From Streptomyces guryensis (GTDB lineage Bacteria; Actinomycetota; Actinomycetes; Streptomycetales; Streptomycetaceae), in NCBI RefSeq assembly GCF_021261325.1, contig NZ_JAJSBI010000026.1:1-64000 (forward strand): 64,000 nucleotides of DNA, read 5' to 3'. The translations under genes and the position numbers were made by a program. The notes under the pieces are model-generated. The model was not told the DNA's origin. It saw only the letters and a list, made by a program, of their open reading frames with translations, and did not search any database. Each line of letters starts with the position of its first letter. Position 1 is the first letter of the stretch. Positions 49,836 through 57,547 of the stretch are shown here, piece after piece.

Positions 49836-50030
49836 GTGACAGACGGCAGCCAGGATTTCCGGGGCTTCGACATCGTGCGGAGGGGCTATGACCGCTCCCA
49901 GGTCGACGAGTACCTCCGGCTCCTCACGGCGGGCACCGCCCCCACCGCACCACCCGCCTTCGACATCGCCCGCCGCGGCTACGACCGGAAGCAGGTCGAC
50001 GCGCGGATCGCCGAGCTGCGCCCCCGCTGA
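49836..50030 (+). CDS. Mini-protein with two DivIVA-like motifs
   Basis: 64 residues. Two copies of one motif: GFDIVRRGYDRSQVDEYL and AFDIARRGYDRKQVDARI, separated by a TAGTAPTAP linker. The F...RRGYDR-x-QVD pattern is that of the membrane-binding N-terminus of DivIVA/Wag31-type polarity proteins, but no coiled coil follows. GTG start with GGAGGG about five bases upstream. It lies between the tRNA operon and a two-helix membrane protein gene, in the same direction. Function unknown; interference or pairing with polar-growth proteins is a guess. Confidence 0.8.
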   Translation: MTDGSQDFRGFDIVRRGYDRSQVDEYLRLLTAGTAPTAPPAFDIARRGYDRKQVDARIAELRPR

Positions 50031-50115
50031 GGTTGTCGGTCAGGCCGCTTGGCAGCGCTGCGGTGCGGCGCTACGTTCTGGCTGGTCGGCGTAGGGCCAA
50101 GGGGGGCGCGGGACG

Positions 50116-50433
50116 ATGAGCCGGGACGAGGCCAGGGCCATTCGGGATGTCGAGCTGGAGAAGGACCGGGCCCGGTACGGGCTGCTGGCCGTGGTGATCA
50201 GCAATCTCGCGATCGCGGGGGTGGCGGTCTTCGGGGTGTGGCGACTCGACGGGGACAAGTCGGTGATCGTGGGGGTGCTCACGGCCGCGTTCACCGCGGT
50301 GAGCAGCATGACCACGGCCTATCTCGGGATCAAGGCGGTCTCCAACACCGCCAGGTCCATCGCGCTGGGGGACGGCGGCCTGCGGCAGCAGCCGCCCGCG
50401 CCCACGGCACCTCCGGGGCAGCGGACCGGCTGA
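50116..50433 (+). CDS. Small two-helix membrane protein
   Basis: 105 residues: a charged N-terminal helix (SRDEARAIRDVELEKDRARY), two membrane helices (~23-42 and ~50-70), and a Pro-rich C-terminal tail. AAGGGGGG lies upstream of the ATG. No family recognised. It precedes hrpA by 85 bases in the same direction and follows the DivIVA-motif mini-protein, so the three could be co-transcribed. Confidence 0.78.
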   Translation: MSRDEARAIRDVELEKDRARYGLLAVVISNLAIAGVAVFGVWRLDGDKSVIVGVLTAAFTAVSSMTTAYLGIKAVSNTARSIALGDGGLRQQPPAPTAPPGQRTG

Positions 50434-50518
50434 GCGCACCGGCTGAACCGCCCCTGCCCGGCCCCCGGGCACAAATCGTTCGCCACGGATTTCTCCGGGA
50501 TGAGATCCTGGATCGCGT

Positions 50519-53500
50519 ATGTCTACGCACCCTGCCCCCGCCACCCCGGCCCTCGGCACCCTCGCCCCCCGCCTGACCGAGCTGTCCCTGCGCGACGCGC
50601 ACCGGCTCGGGCGCAGGCTCGAAGGCGCGCGCAAGATCCGTAAGCCCGAGGCCCAGGCCGCCGTCCTCGCCGAGATCGAGGCGGAGATCGCGAAGGCCGA
50701 GGAGCGCATGGGCGAGCGGCGCGGCCGGGTCCCCGCCGTCTCCTATCCCGAGCAGCTGCCGGTCAGCCAGAAGAAGGACGTCATCGCGGAGGCCATCCGC
50801 GATCACCAGGTCGTCATCGTCGCCGGTGAGACCGGGTCCGGAAAGACCACCCAGATCCCCAAGATCTGTCTCGAGCTCGGGCGGGGGGTGCGCGGCATGA
50901 TCGGGCACACCCAGCCCCGTCGTATCGCCGCCCGTACCGTCGCCGAGCGCGTGGCCGAGGAGATGGACACCCCGCTCGGCGAGGCCGTCGGCTGGAAGGT
51001 GCGCTTCACCGACCAGGTGAACCAGGACTCGACCTTCATCAAGCTGATGACGGACGGCATCCTGCTCGCCGAGATCCAGACCGACCGCGAGCTGCGCGCC
51101 TACGACACGATCATCATCGACGAGGCCCACGAGCGGTCCCTCAACATCGACTTCCTGCTCGGTTACCTCGCGCAGCTGCTGCCGAAGCGGCCCGATCTCA
51201 AGGTCGTCATCACCTCCGCGACCATCGACCCCGAGCGCTTCTCCCGGCACTTCGGCGAGGCACCGGTCATCGAGGTCAGCGGGCGGACGTATCCGGTCGA
51301 GGTCCGCTACCGCCCCCTCCTCGAAGAGGCGGTATCCGATTCCGGGGGCGACGACTCCGACCGCGACCAGATCACCGCGATCTGCGACGCGGTCGAGGAG
51401 CTCCAGGGCGAGGGCAAGGGCGACATCCTCGTCTTCCTCTCCGGCGAACGGGAGATCCGCGACACGGCGGACGCGCTGGTGAAGAAGAACTACCCCCGCG
51501 CCGGAGGCGCTGATGGGCAGGGCACTGAGGTCCTGCCCCTCTACGCCCGCCTCTCGCACGCCGAGCAGCACCGCGTGTTCCAGCAGCACACCGGGCGCAG
51601 GATCGTTCTGGCCACGAACGTCGCCGAGACGTCCCTCACCGTCCCGGGCATCAAGTACGTCATCGACCCGGGCTTCGCCCGTATCTCCCGCTACAGCCAC
51701 CGCACCAAGGTCCAGCGACTGCCGATCGAGCCGATCTCCCAGGCCAGCGCCAACCAGCGCAAGGGCCGCTGCGGCCGTACGTCCGACGGCATCTGCATCC
51801 GCCTCTACTCCGAGGACGACTTCCTCGCCCGTCCGGAGTTCACGGACGCGGAGATCCTCCGTACGAACCTGGCCTCGGTCATCCTGCAGATGACCGCGGC
51901 CGGCCTCGGCGACATCGAGAAGTTCCCCTTCATCGACCCGCCGGACCACCGCAACATCCGCGACGGCGTGCAGCTGCTCCAGGAGCTGCACGCGCTGGAC
52001 CCGGCGGAGAAGGACGTACGCAAGCGGCTCACCCAGACCGGGCGCAAGCTCGCCCAGCTGCCCGTAGACCCCCGTCTGGCCCGCATGGTCCTGGAGGCCG
52101 ACAAGAACGGCTGTGTCCGCGAGGTCATGGTCATAGCGGCCGCGCTCTCCATCCAGGACCCGCGCGAGCGCCCCGCCGACAAGCAGGCCCAGGCGGACCA
52201 GCAGCACGCCCGCTTCAAGGACGAGACGAGCGACTTCCTCGCCTACCTCAACCTGTGGCGCTACGTCCGCGAGCAGCAGAAGGAGCGCGGCTCCAGCTCC
52301 TTCCGGCGGATGTGCAAGCAGGAGTACCTCAATTTCCTGCGCATTCGCGAATGGCAGGACATCTACACGCAGTTGAGAACCGTCGCCAAGCAGATGGGCA
52401 TCCACCTCAACGAGGAGGACGCCCCCGGCGACCGCGTGCACGTCTCCCTCCTCGCCGGACTCCTGTCCCACATCGGCATGAAGGACGTGAAGGACGGCGC
52501 GAAGAACGAGTATCTGGGCGCCCGGAACGCCAAGTTCGCGGTCTTCCCGGGCTCGGCCCTCTTCAAGAAGCCGCCACGGTTCGTCATGTCCGCGGAACTC
52601 GTCGAGACCTCCCGTCTCTGGGCCCGCGTCAACGCGAAGATCGAGCCGGAGTGGGTCGAGCCGCTCGCCGAGCACCTCCTGAAGCGGACGTACAGCGAAC
52701 CGCACTGGGAGAAGGACCAGGCGGCCGTGATGGCGTACGAGAAGGTCACGCTGTACGGCGTGCCGATCGTGGCCCAGCGGAAGGTGAACTACGGCCGTAT
52801 CGACGCGGAGGTCAGCCGCGAGCTGTTCATCCGGAACGCGCTCGTCGAGGGCGACTGGCGCACGCACCACAAGTTCTTCGCCGACAACCGCCGCCTCCTC
52901 AGCGAGGTCGAGGAGCTGGAGCACCGCGCCCGGCGCCGGGACATCGTGGTCGACGACGACACGCTCTTCGACTTCTACGACCAGAAGGTGCCCGAACACG
53001 TCGTCTCCGGCGCCCACTTCGACTCCTGGTGGAAGCGGAAGCGGCAGGAGCAGCCGGAGTACCTGGACTTCGAGCGCGAGATGCTCATCCGGGAGTCGGC
53101 GGAGGCGGTCACCAAGGCCGACTACCCGGACTCGTGGCGGCAGGGACCGCTGAAGTTCCGGGTGACGTACCAGTTCGAGCCGGGCGCGGACGCGGACGGT
53201 GTGACGGTCCATGTCCCGCTCCAGGTCCTCAACCAGGTCACCGACGAGGGCTTCGACTGGCAGATCCCGGGCCTTCGGGAGGAACTCGTCACCGAGCTGA
53301 TCCGCTCGCTCCCGAAGCCGATCCGCCGCAACTACGTGCCGGCACCGAACTTCGCGAAGCGGTTCCTGGACACGGCCGTCCCCCTCCAGGAGCCCCTGAC
53401 CGTGACCATGGCGCGCGAGCTGAAGCGCATGGTCAAAGTCCCCTTCGAGGCGGACGACTTCGACTGGTCGAAGGTGCCGGACCATCTGCGCATCACCTTC

Positions 53501-54511
53501 CGCATCGTCGACGAGCGGCGGCGCAAGCTCGCCGAGGACAAGGACCTGGAGGCGCTGCGGCTCCAGCTGAAGCCGAAGGCCCGCAAGGCCCTGTCCCAGG
53601 CCGCCGCGGCCACCGCCGAGCGCACCGGTAGCGAGTCCCTGGAGCGCACGGGTCTGACGGACTGGACGATCGGCTCCCTCACCCGCGTCTTCGAGACGCG
53701 CAGGGCGGGCCAGCCGGTGAAGGCCTATCCGGCGCTGGTCGACGACGGCGACACGGTCTCGGTCCGCCTCTTCGACACGGAGGCGGAGCAGGCGGAGGCG
53801 ATGTGGAGGGGCACCCGCAGGCTGATCCTGCGCAACATCCCCGTCAATCCCGCGAAGTTCGCGTCCGAGAAGCTGACGAACGCCCAGAAGCTCGCCCTGT
53901 CCGCGAACCCGCACGGCTCGATCCAGGCCCTCTTCGACGACTGCGCGATGGCGGCGGCGGACAGGCTGATCGGGGACTTCGGTGGCCCGGCGTGGGACGA
54001 GGAGTCGTACCGGAAGCTGTACGACAAGGTGCGCGCGGAGATCGTGGACACGACGGTCCGTACGGTGGGCCAGGTCCAGCAGGTCCTGGCGGCCTGGCAG
54101 GCCTGTGAGCGCCGTCTGAAGGCCGTACGCAGCCCCGCGCTGCTCCCGAACCTCCAGGACGTCCGTAAGCAGCTGGACGCCCTCGTGAAGCCGGGTTTCG
54201 TGACGGAGGCGGGTCTGCGCCGCCTGCCCGACCTGATGCGCTACCTGGTGGCCGCGGACCGCCGGCTCCAGCAGATGCCGACGGGCGTCCAGCGGGACAC
54301 GACGCGCATGGAGAAGGTCCACGAGATGCAGGACGAGTACGCGTGGCTGCTGGAGCAGATGCCCCAGGGCCGCCCGGTCCCCTCCACGGTCCTGGACATC
54401 CGCTGGATGATCGAGGAGCTCCGGGTCAGCTATTTCGCCCACGCGCTGGGGACGGCGTACCCGGTCTCCGACAAGCGGATCGTGAAGGCGATCGACGCCG
54501 CCGCACCGTAA
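50519..54511 (+). CDS. hrpA: ATP-dependent RNA helicase HrpA
   Basis: 1330 residues, full length for HrpA. P-loop GETGSGKT (103-110), DEAH motif IIIDEAHERS, motif III ITSATID, motif VI QRKGRCGRTSDG, then helicase-associated HA2, OB-fold and the long HrpA-specific C-terminal region (DUF3418). HrpA acts on ribosome-bound mRNA or stalled ribosomes in E. coli. The ATG is the only good start. A 1397-codon open frame on the opposite strand is a composition shadow. A second tRNA-Asp follows 94 bases later. Confidence 0.96.
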   Translation: MSTHPAPATPALGTLAPRLTELSLRDAHRLGRRLEGARKIRKPEAQAAVLAEIEAEIAKAEERMGERRGRVPAVSYPEQLPVSQKKDVIAEAIRDHQVVIVAGETGSGKTTQIPKICLELGRGVRGMIGHTQPRRIAARTVAERVAEEMDTPLGEAVGWKVRFTDQVNQDSTFIKLMTDGILLAEIQTDRELRAYDTIIIDEAHERSLNIDFLLGYLAQLLPKRPDLKVVITSATIDPERFSRHFGEAPVIEVSGRTYPVEVRYRPLLEEAVSDSGGDDSDRDQITAICDAVEELQGEGKGDILVFLSGEREIRDTADALVKKNYPRAGGADGQGTEVLPLYARLSHAEQHRVFQQHTGRRIVLATNVAETSLTVPGIKYVIDPGFARISRYSHRTKVQRLPIEPISQASANQRKGRCGRTSDGICIRLYSEDDFLARPEFTDAEILRTNLASVILQMTAAGLGDIEKFPFIDPPDHRNIRDGVQLLQELHALDPAEKDVRKRLTQTGRKLAQLPVDPRLARMVLEADKNGCVREVMVIAAALSIQDPRERPADKQAQADQQHARFKDETSDFLAYLNLWRYVREQQKERGSSSFRRMCKQEYLNFLRIREWQDIYTQLRTVAKQMGIHLNEEDAPGDRVHVSLLAGLLSHIGMKDVKDGAKNEYLGARNAKFAVFPGSALFKKPPRFVMSAELVETSRLWARVNAKIEPEWVEPLAEHLLKRTYSEPHWEKDQAAVMAYEKVTLYGVPIVAQRKVNYGRIDAEVSRELFIRNALVEGDWRTHHKFFADNRRLLSEVEELEHRARRRDIVVDDDTLFDFYDQKVPEHVVSGAHFDSWWKRKRQEQPEYLDFEREMLIRESAEAVTKADYPDSWRQGPLKFRVTYQFEPGADADGVTVHVPLQVLNQVTDEGFDWQIPGLREELVTELIRSLPKPIRRNYVPAPNFAKRFLDTAVPLQEPLTVTMARELKRMVKVPFEADDFDWSKVPDHLRITFRIVDERRRKLAEDKDLEALRLQLKPKARKALSQAAAATAERTGSESLERTGLTDWTIGSLTRVFETRRAGQPVKAYPALVDDGDTVSVRLFDTEAEQAEAMWRGTRRLILRNIPVNPAKFASEKLTNAQKLALSANPHGSIQALFDDCAMAAADRLIGDFGGPAWDEESYRKLYDKVRAEIVDTTVRTVGQVQQVLAAWQACERRLKAVRSPALLPNLQDVRKQLDALVKPGFVTEAGLRRLPDLMRYLVAADRRLQQMPTGVQRDTTRMEKVHEMQDEYAWLLEQMPQGRPVPSTVLDIRWMIEELRVSYFAHALGTAYPVSDKRIVKAIDAAAP

Positions 54512-54533
54512 CCACCCGCACACCCTGGGTGAG

Positions 54534-54564
54534 TTCGACCAGCGGGCTCACCCTCCTGTACAGT
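54534..54564 (+). promoter_or_regulatory. Probable promoter of second tRNA-Asp
   Basis: TTCGAC, 19 bases, then TACAGT; the word GTACAGTCTCTTC is shared with the promoter of the first tRNA operon. It lies 41 bases before the tRNA. Confidence 0.5.
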
Positions 54565-54605
54565 CTCTTCTCGCAGCGCAACGCACTAATAGCGCCGCGA
54601 AACCT

Positions 54606-54680
54606 GGTCCTGTGGAGCAGTTTGGAGTGCTCGCCACCCTGTCAAGGTGGAGGCCGCGGGTTCAAATCCCGTCAGGACCG
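54606..54680 (+). tRNA. tRNA-Asp (GTC), copy 2
   Basis: 75 bases, identical to copy 1 at 49472-49546 throughout. The flanking sequence differs, so it is a gene duplication rather than an assembly artefact. Confidence 0.97.
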
Positions 54681-54700
54681 CAGTGAGAACGAGAACGATC

Positions 54701-54730
54701 AGGGCCCGCACCCGACAAGGTGCGGGCCCT
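54701..54730 (+). terminator. Terminator of second tRNA-Asp
   Basis: 12-base arms AGGGCCCGCACC and GGTGCGGGCCCT with loop CGACAA, 20 bases after the tRNA, followed by a short T/C run. Confidence 0.88.
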
Positions 54731-54756
54731 CTTCATGCCCCCGCACGCCATCTCGG

Positions 54757-54872
54757 CCCGGCCGCAGCATCTCAGCCCTCCTCAGCCCGGCCGCAGCATC
54801 TCCGCCCGTCCGGCGTTTGAGGAAGAGGCCGTTCAGGCCGAAGCGGGGGGCCGGGGCGCAGCCCCCAGGGGG
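54757..54872. repeat. Dispersed intergenic repeat, copy D (inverted), with direct repeat
   Basis: The core GCCCGTCCGGCGTTTGAGGA then AGAGGCCGTTCAGGCC is the reverse complement of copies A-C, ending in GGGGCGCAGCCCCC. In front of it CCCGGCCGCAGCATCTC occurs twice (54757-54773 and 54786-54802), a 17-base direct repeat that shows local duplication. Confidence 0.8.
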
Positions 54873-55018
54873 CGGTCACTGCAGCGTGCGGCTCCGCACG
54901 GGCCTCCGGGACGGCGACACCGGCGCCCGGCGGAGCCCCACGCCTTCTTGACGCCGTCAATTTCCATCGGTACCCAGAAGACAGGGCCGTTCCCCGTTCG
55001 GCCCCGTGGAGGTGGCGT

Positions 55019-55207
55019 ATGGCGGCGTCGGTCAGGCACGAGACACGGGCCCTGCTCCGTGCGCATCTGTCGGCCGCTTCGTCGTACGGCCATCTGACCC
55101 GCCACTGCCCGATCTGCCACCACCTGCTGCGGCTGGCGCTGGACGCGCCGAGGGTCGCCGAGATCCCGGACGAGGGCGTCGAGGACGAAGCCGCCGCCGG
55201 CGCCTGA
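55019..55207 (+). CDS. Small DUF6274-like protein with Cys/His pair
   Basis: 62 residues. The centre GHLTRHCPICHHLLRLAL contains H-x4-H-C-x2-C-H-H, which could bind one zinc. The tail is acidic. Similar small proteins are conserved near bldC in Streptomyces; function unknown. GGAGG lies six bases before the ATG, so it is likely translated. Confidence 0.75.
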   Translation: MAASVRHETRALLRAHLSAASSYGHLTRHCPICHHLLRLALDAPRVAEIPDEGVEDEAAAGA

Positions 55208-55710
55208 CCGTCGGCCACCGCCAACGCCCGCCAACCCCCGCTCCGCCATGGGAATCTGGACCGCGTGCCTCCTTTAGCGCACGTATGCCGAGGCCAACAA
55301 GGACCGCGCCATGTGACGGGTGTCACCGCATGAGTTTCTGAAACCGCGGTACTTACACCCCACCTACAAGTGGTCAATTTTATATGTGCAATTGCACCAC
55401 TCGGGGACCCCTCCGGGAGGCTCCCGCCCGGCGCCCCCAGCGGACCCCCACAGGAGATCCGACACCCCTCCCCAGACTCCGACAAGGCCACTCACAGAGT
55501 CCCGGTCCGGGTTCACCGCGCGAACAAAAAAGATCGCGCTGGACCCGGCGGAGTCCAGCGCGATCGACGACGCACCCTGTTGCTTGTTCGGAAAGCTCTG
55601 AAGAGCGTGGGCGTGGAGCCTGTTGGGGCAGACCCCGCGTCGCTTGGAGCTAGGGTCCGGGCGCTGCGGCAAGTTGGGGGAACTGCCGGTTTGCCCGGTT
55701 ATGCAGTTGT
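55208..55710. other. 503-base convergent gap between DUF6274-like gene and bldC
   Basis: Two elements are visible: an A/T-rich imperfect inverted repeat near 55370-55400 (GTGGTCAATT and AATTGCACCAC, one bulge), possibly the end of the DUF6274-like transcript; and the bldC terminator. About 145 bases lie between the bldC stop and its terminator with no further gene. Confidence 0.5.
55525..55565 (-). terminator. Rho-independent terminator of bldC
   Basis: Perfect 13-base arms, GATCGCGCTGGAC and GTCCAGCGCGATC, with an 8-base loop. On the minus strand it is followed by a six-T run, an unusually canonical intrinsic terminator for Streptomyces. It ends transcription about 150 bases after the bldC stop. 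Confidence 0.92.
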
Positions 55711-55917
55711 TCAGGCCTCGCTGCGCTGCTGCGGGATGCCCGCGAGCAGCGCACGGACCTCCGCCTCGCGGTAGCGGCGGTGCCCGCCGAGCGTTCGAAT
55801 CGAAGTGAGCTTTCCGGCCTTCGCCCACCGCGTGACCGTCTTGGGGTCGACGCGGAACATCGTGGCGACCTCAGCCGGGGTCAGCAGCGGCTCGGCATCA
55901 GGGGTGCGAGCGGTCAT
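55711..55917 (-). CDS. bldC: Developmental regulator BldC
   Basis: 68 residues, the exact size of BldC. A MerR-like winged helix without effector domain: LLTPAEVATMFRVDPKTVTR is the helix-turn-helix and GGHRRYREAEVRALL the wing. BldC binds A/T-rich direct repeats as head-to-tail arrays and delays sporulation during vegetative growth. GGAGG lies before the ATG. The upstream 565-base region has several inverted repeats. Sequence-based identification is secure. Confidence 0.98.
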   Translation of the reverse strand: MTARTPDAEPLLTPAEVATMFRVDPKTVTRWAKAGKLTSIRTLGGHRRYREAEVRALLAGIPQQRSEA

Positions 55918-55933
55918 GAGCGGCCTCCTCGGG

Positions 55934-55955
55934 AGAACCGAACCTTCTCGGTTCT
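55934..55955. promoter_or_regulatory. Inverted repeat in bldC leader
   Basis: Perfect 8-base arms AGAACCGA and TCGGTTCT around ACCTTC, ending 17 bases before the bldC ATG. It could form an mRNA hairpin close to the ribosome-binding site or be a protein site. Confidence 0.5.
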
Positions 55956-56151
55956 TTCCTCTAAATTCTGCACCTTGACCCGCGTTGCCCGAAATGGTGG
56001 ACGCGGGTCGAGTCGGTTATAGGACGAACGGCTTGTCCTCGGCACTACAACTACACCATCTGTCCAGCCGCGTCGGCCAAACCGATGGAATTGCCCCTCC
56101 AGTTGTTCATCAGCGACGGAAGCCGATGGACCATGCCATAGCGGACAGTCA

Positions 56152-56175
56152 CGTCACTGTGACGATCAGTCACAG
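56152..56175. promoter_or_regulatory. Palindrome cluster upstream of bldC
   Basis: CTGTGAC and GTCACAG around GATCA (56157-56175) form a perfect 7-base inverted repeat. It overlaps a second one, CGTCAC-T-GTGACG (56152-56164). The TGTGA/TCACA words resemble Crp-type half-sites but with a 7-base spacer. About 240 bases before bldC. Confidence 0.5.
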
Positions 56176-56482
56176 GACAATCAGGAGCCACGAGACCCCC
56201 CAAAGCGTGCAATGCTGAGATTCCGCCCACAGTGGTACGCACCGGGACGGACGGAGCCCTCCCCGGACTCCTTGTCCTATTTTGGCACGAGGAGGGGCAA
56301 GGGACGCAAGGGCCGCGTAAGTGCGGTCCGTCACGCTTGGCACAGCTTGAGATGAACGCCCGGATCGGGACCTACGTCCCATGTTGACGAAACCTCAGGA
56401 AACACAGAGCACACTTCGGTGCGAGGACGAAACCCCAAAACGGGCGATTCGTCAAACGTCAGTTCGTTACCTGAAGCCGGTC

Positions 56483-57325
56483 TCAGTTGGCCGAGCGCCG
56501 GTCCCGGACCGCCCGCCAGCGCTCCACCAGCCGCGCGTACGCCGCCCCCGCGGCCACCCCGTCACCCTGCCGCAGCGCCTCGATGCCCTCGGCGACGTCC
56601 GCCGCGGAGTGGTCGTCCTCCAGCTCACCGGCCGGCAGCGTGTGCACCAGGCCGCCGTAGTCCAGCTCCACCAGCGAGCGCGGGTGGAACTCCTCCAGCC
56701 AGCGCCCCACGTCCACCAGGCCGTCGATCAGCGGCCCCTCGTCGATGCCGTCCCTCAGGGCCCGAAGAGCCCGCGCCACCCGCCGCCGCGCCTGCACCAT
56801 CGGCGTCTGGTAGCGCAGCATCGGAGGGATCTCGCCGGAGCCCTTGTCGAAGCGCCGCTCGGCGTCCGACACCAGCACGAACCAGTGCAGCGGCACCTGC
56901 CAGGTCGCCGTGCGGATCCAGGGGCGGGCGTCCGGGTTGCGGACCAGCCAGCGCTCGTAGTCCTGCGTCGCCTGGCGTCGTACGACCTCCGGGAGCACCG
57001 CGTCCAGAACCGGCTTCGGCAGCTCCTCGGGCAGCTCCTGGAGCGCCTGCCAGCCGCGCAGCCGGGTGCGCCAGGGGCACACGCACAGCACCCCGTCGGC
57101 CTCCAGCACGAAGGCCTCGCCGCTCTCGTGCACCGGCACCGGGATCGGCGGGGTGGGCACCAAGTCGGCCAGGGAGCGCCGCAGTTCGTCCTGGTACGAC
57201 GGCCGGTCGGCGCGCCGGGCGTAGCGCGCCCAGTGGCTGCGCTCCGGCTCGGGGAAGGCGGCCAGTGGCTCGTACACGCGCAGGTACGTCGCGTACGGGA
57301 CGATCACCGAGGACACCTTGGGCAC
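56483..57325 (-). CDS. Conserved hypothetical protein
   Basis: About 280 residues with no recognised domain. Conserved-looking segments: VIVPYATYLRVYEPLAAFP at the start, CVCPWRTRLRGWQALQELPE, and LVELDYGGLVHTL near the end. No signal peptide or membrane helix, so probably cytoplasmic. I chose the GTG giving VPKVSSVIVPY, with GGAG about six bases upstream. It lies upstream of bldC on the same strand, separated by 565 bases. Confidence 0.85.
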   Translation of the reverse strand: MPKVSSVIVPYATYLRVYEPLAAFPEPERSHWARYARRADRPSYQDELRRSLADLVPTPPIPVPVHESGEAFVLEADGVLCVCPWRTRLRGWQALQELPEELPKPVLDAVLPEVVRRQATQDYERWLVRNPDARPWIRTATWQVPLHWFVLVSDAERRFDKGSGEIPPMLRYQTPMVQARRRVARALRALRDGIDEGPLIDGLVDVGRWLEEFHPRSLVELDYGGLVHTLPAGELEDDHSAADVAEGIEALRQGDGVAAGAAYARLVERWRAVRDRRSAN

Positions 57326-57547
57326 GCCTGCTCCCTCCCCCGCCCACCACCGGGAAAACCTGCGGAACCCGCTCACAAACGCGCGGGAAATCTATGCAAA
57401 TCGTCGCACGGCCGTACTCCGCGAGTGGGTGATCCTGAGCACTGCGCGGTGGCCGGGGCGCCCAGGCTCTAATCTCATGCTCACAGCACCCGCCACCCGC
57501 ACGGGAGCTGGTCTCCAACCGCCGCTAGCTACTCAGGAGTCACCACA

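Larger units (their letters stand above)
55918..56482. other. 565-base bldC upstream region
   Basis: No gene supported. It is noticeably A/T richer than the surroundings, as expected for a complex developmental promoter, and carries two separately listed inverted repeats. An A/T stretch with CTCTAAATTCTGC lies about 50 bases before bldC and may contain the -10 region. Confidence 0.55.

Noticed and set aside
49538..49873. Minus-strand open frames over the tRNA operon
   Set aside because: They translate tRNA genes (the GRGRTGDLS type peptide is a well-known tRNA artefact).
50330..54523. 1397-codon open frame antisense to hrpA
   Set aside because: Composition shadow of the high-GC third-position bias of hrpA. 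It has no domain signature, and the HrpA motifs on the other strand are complete.
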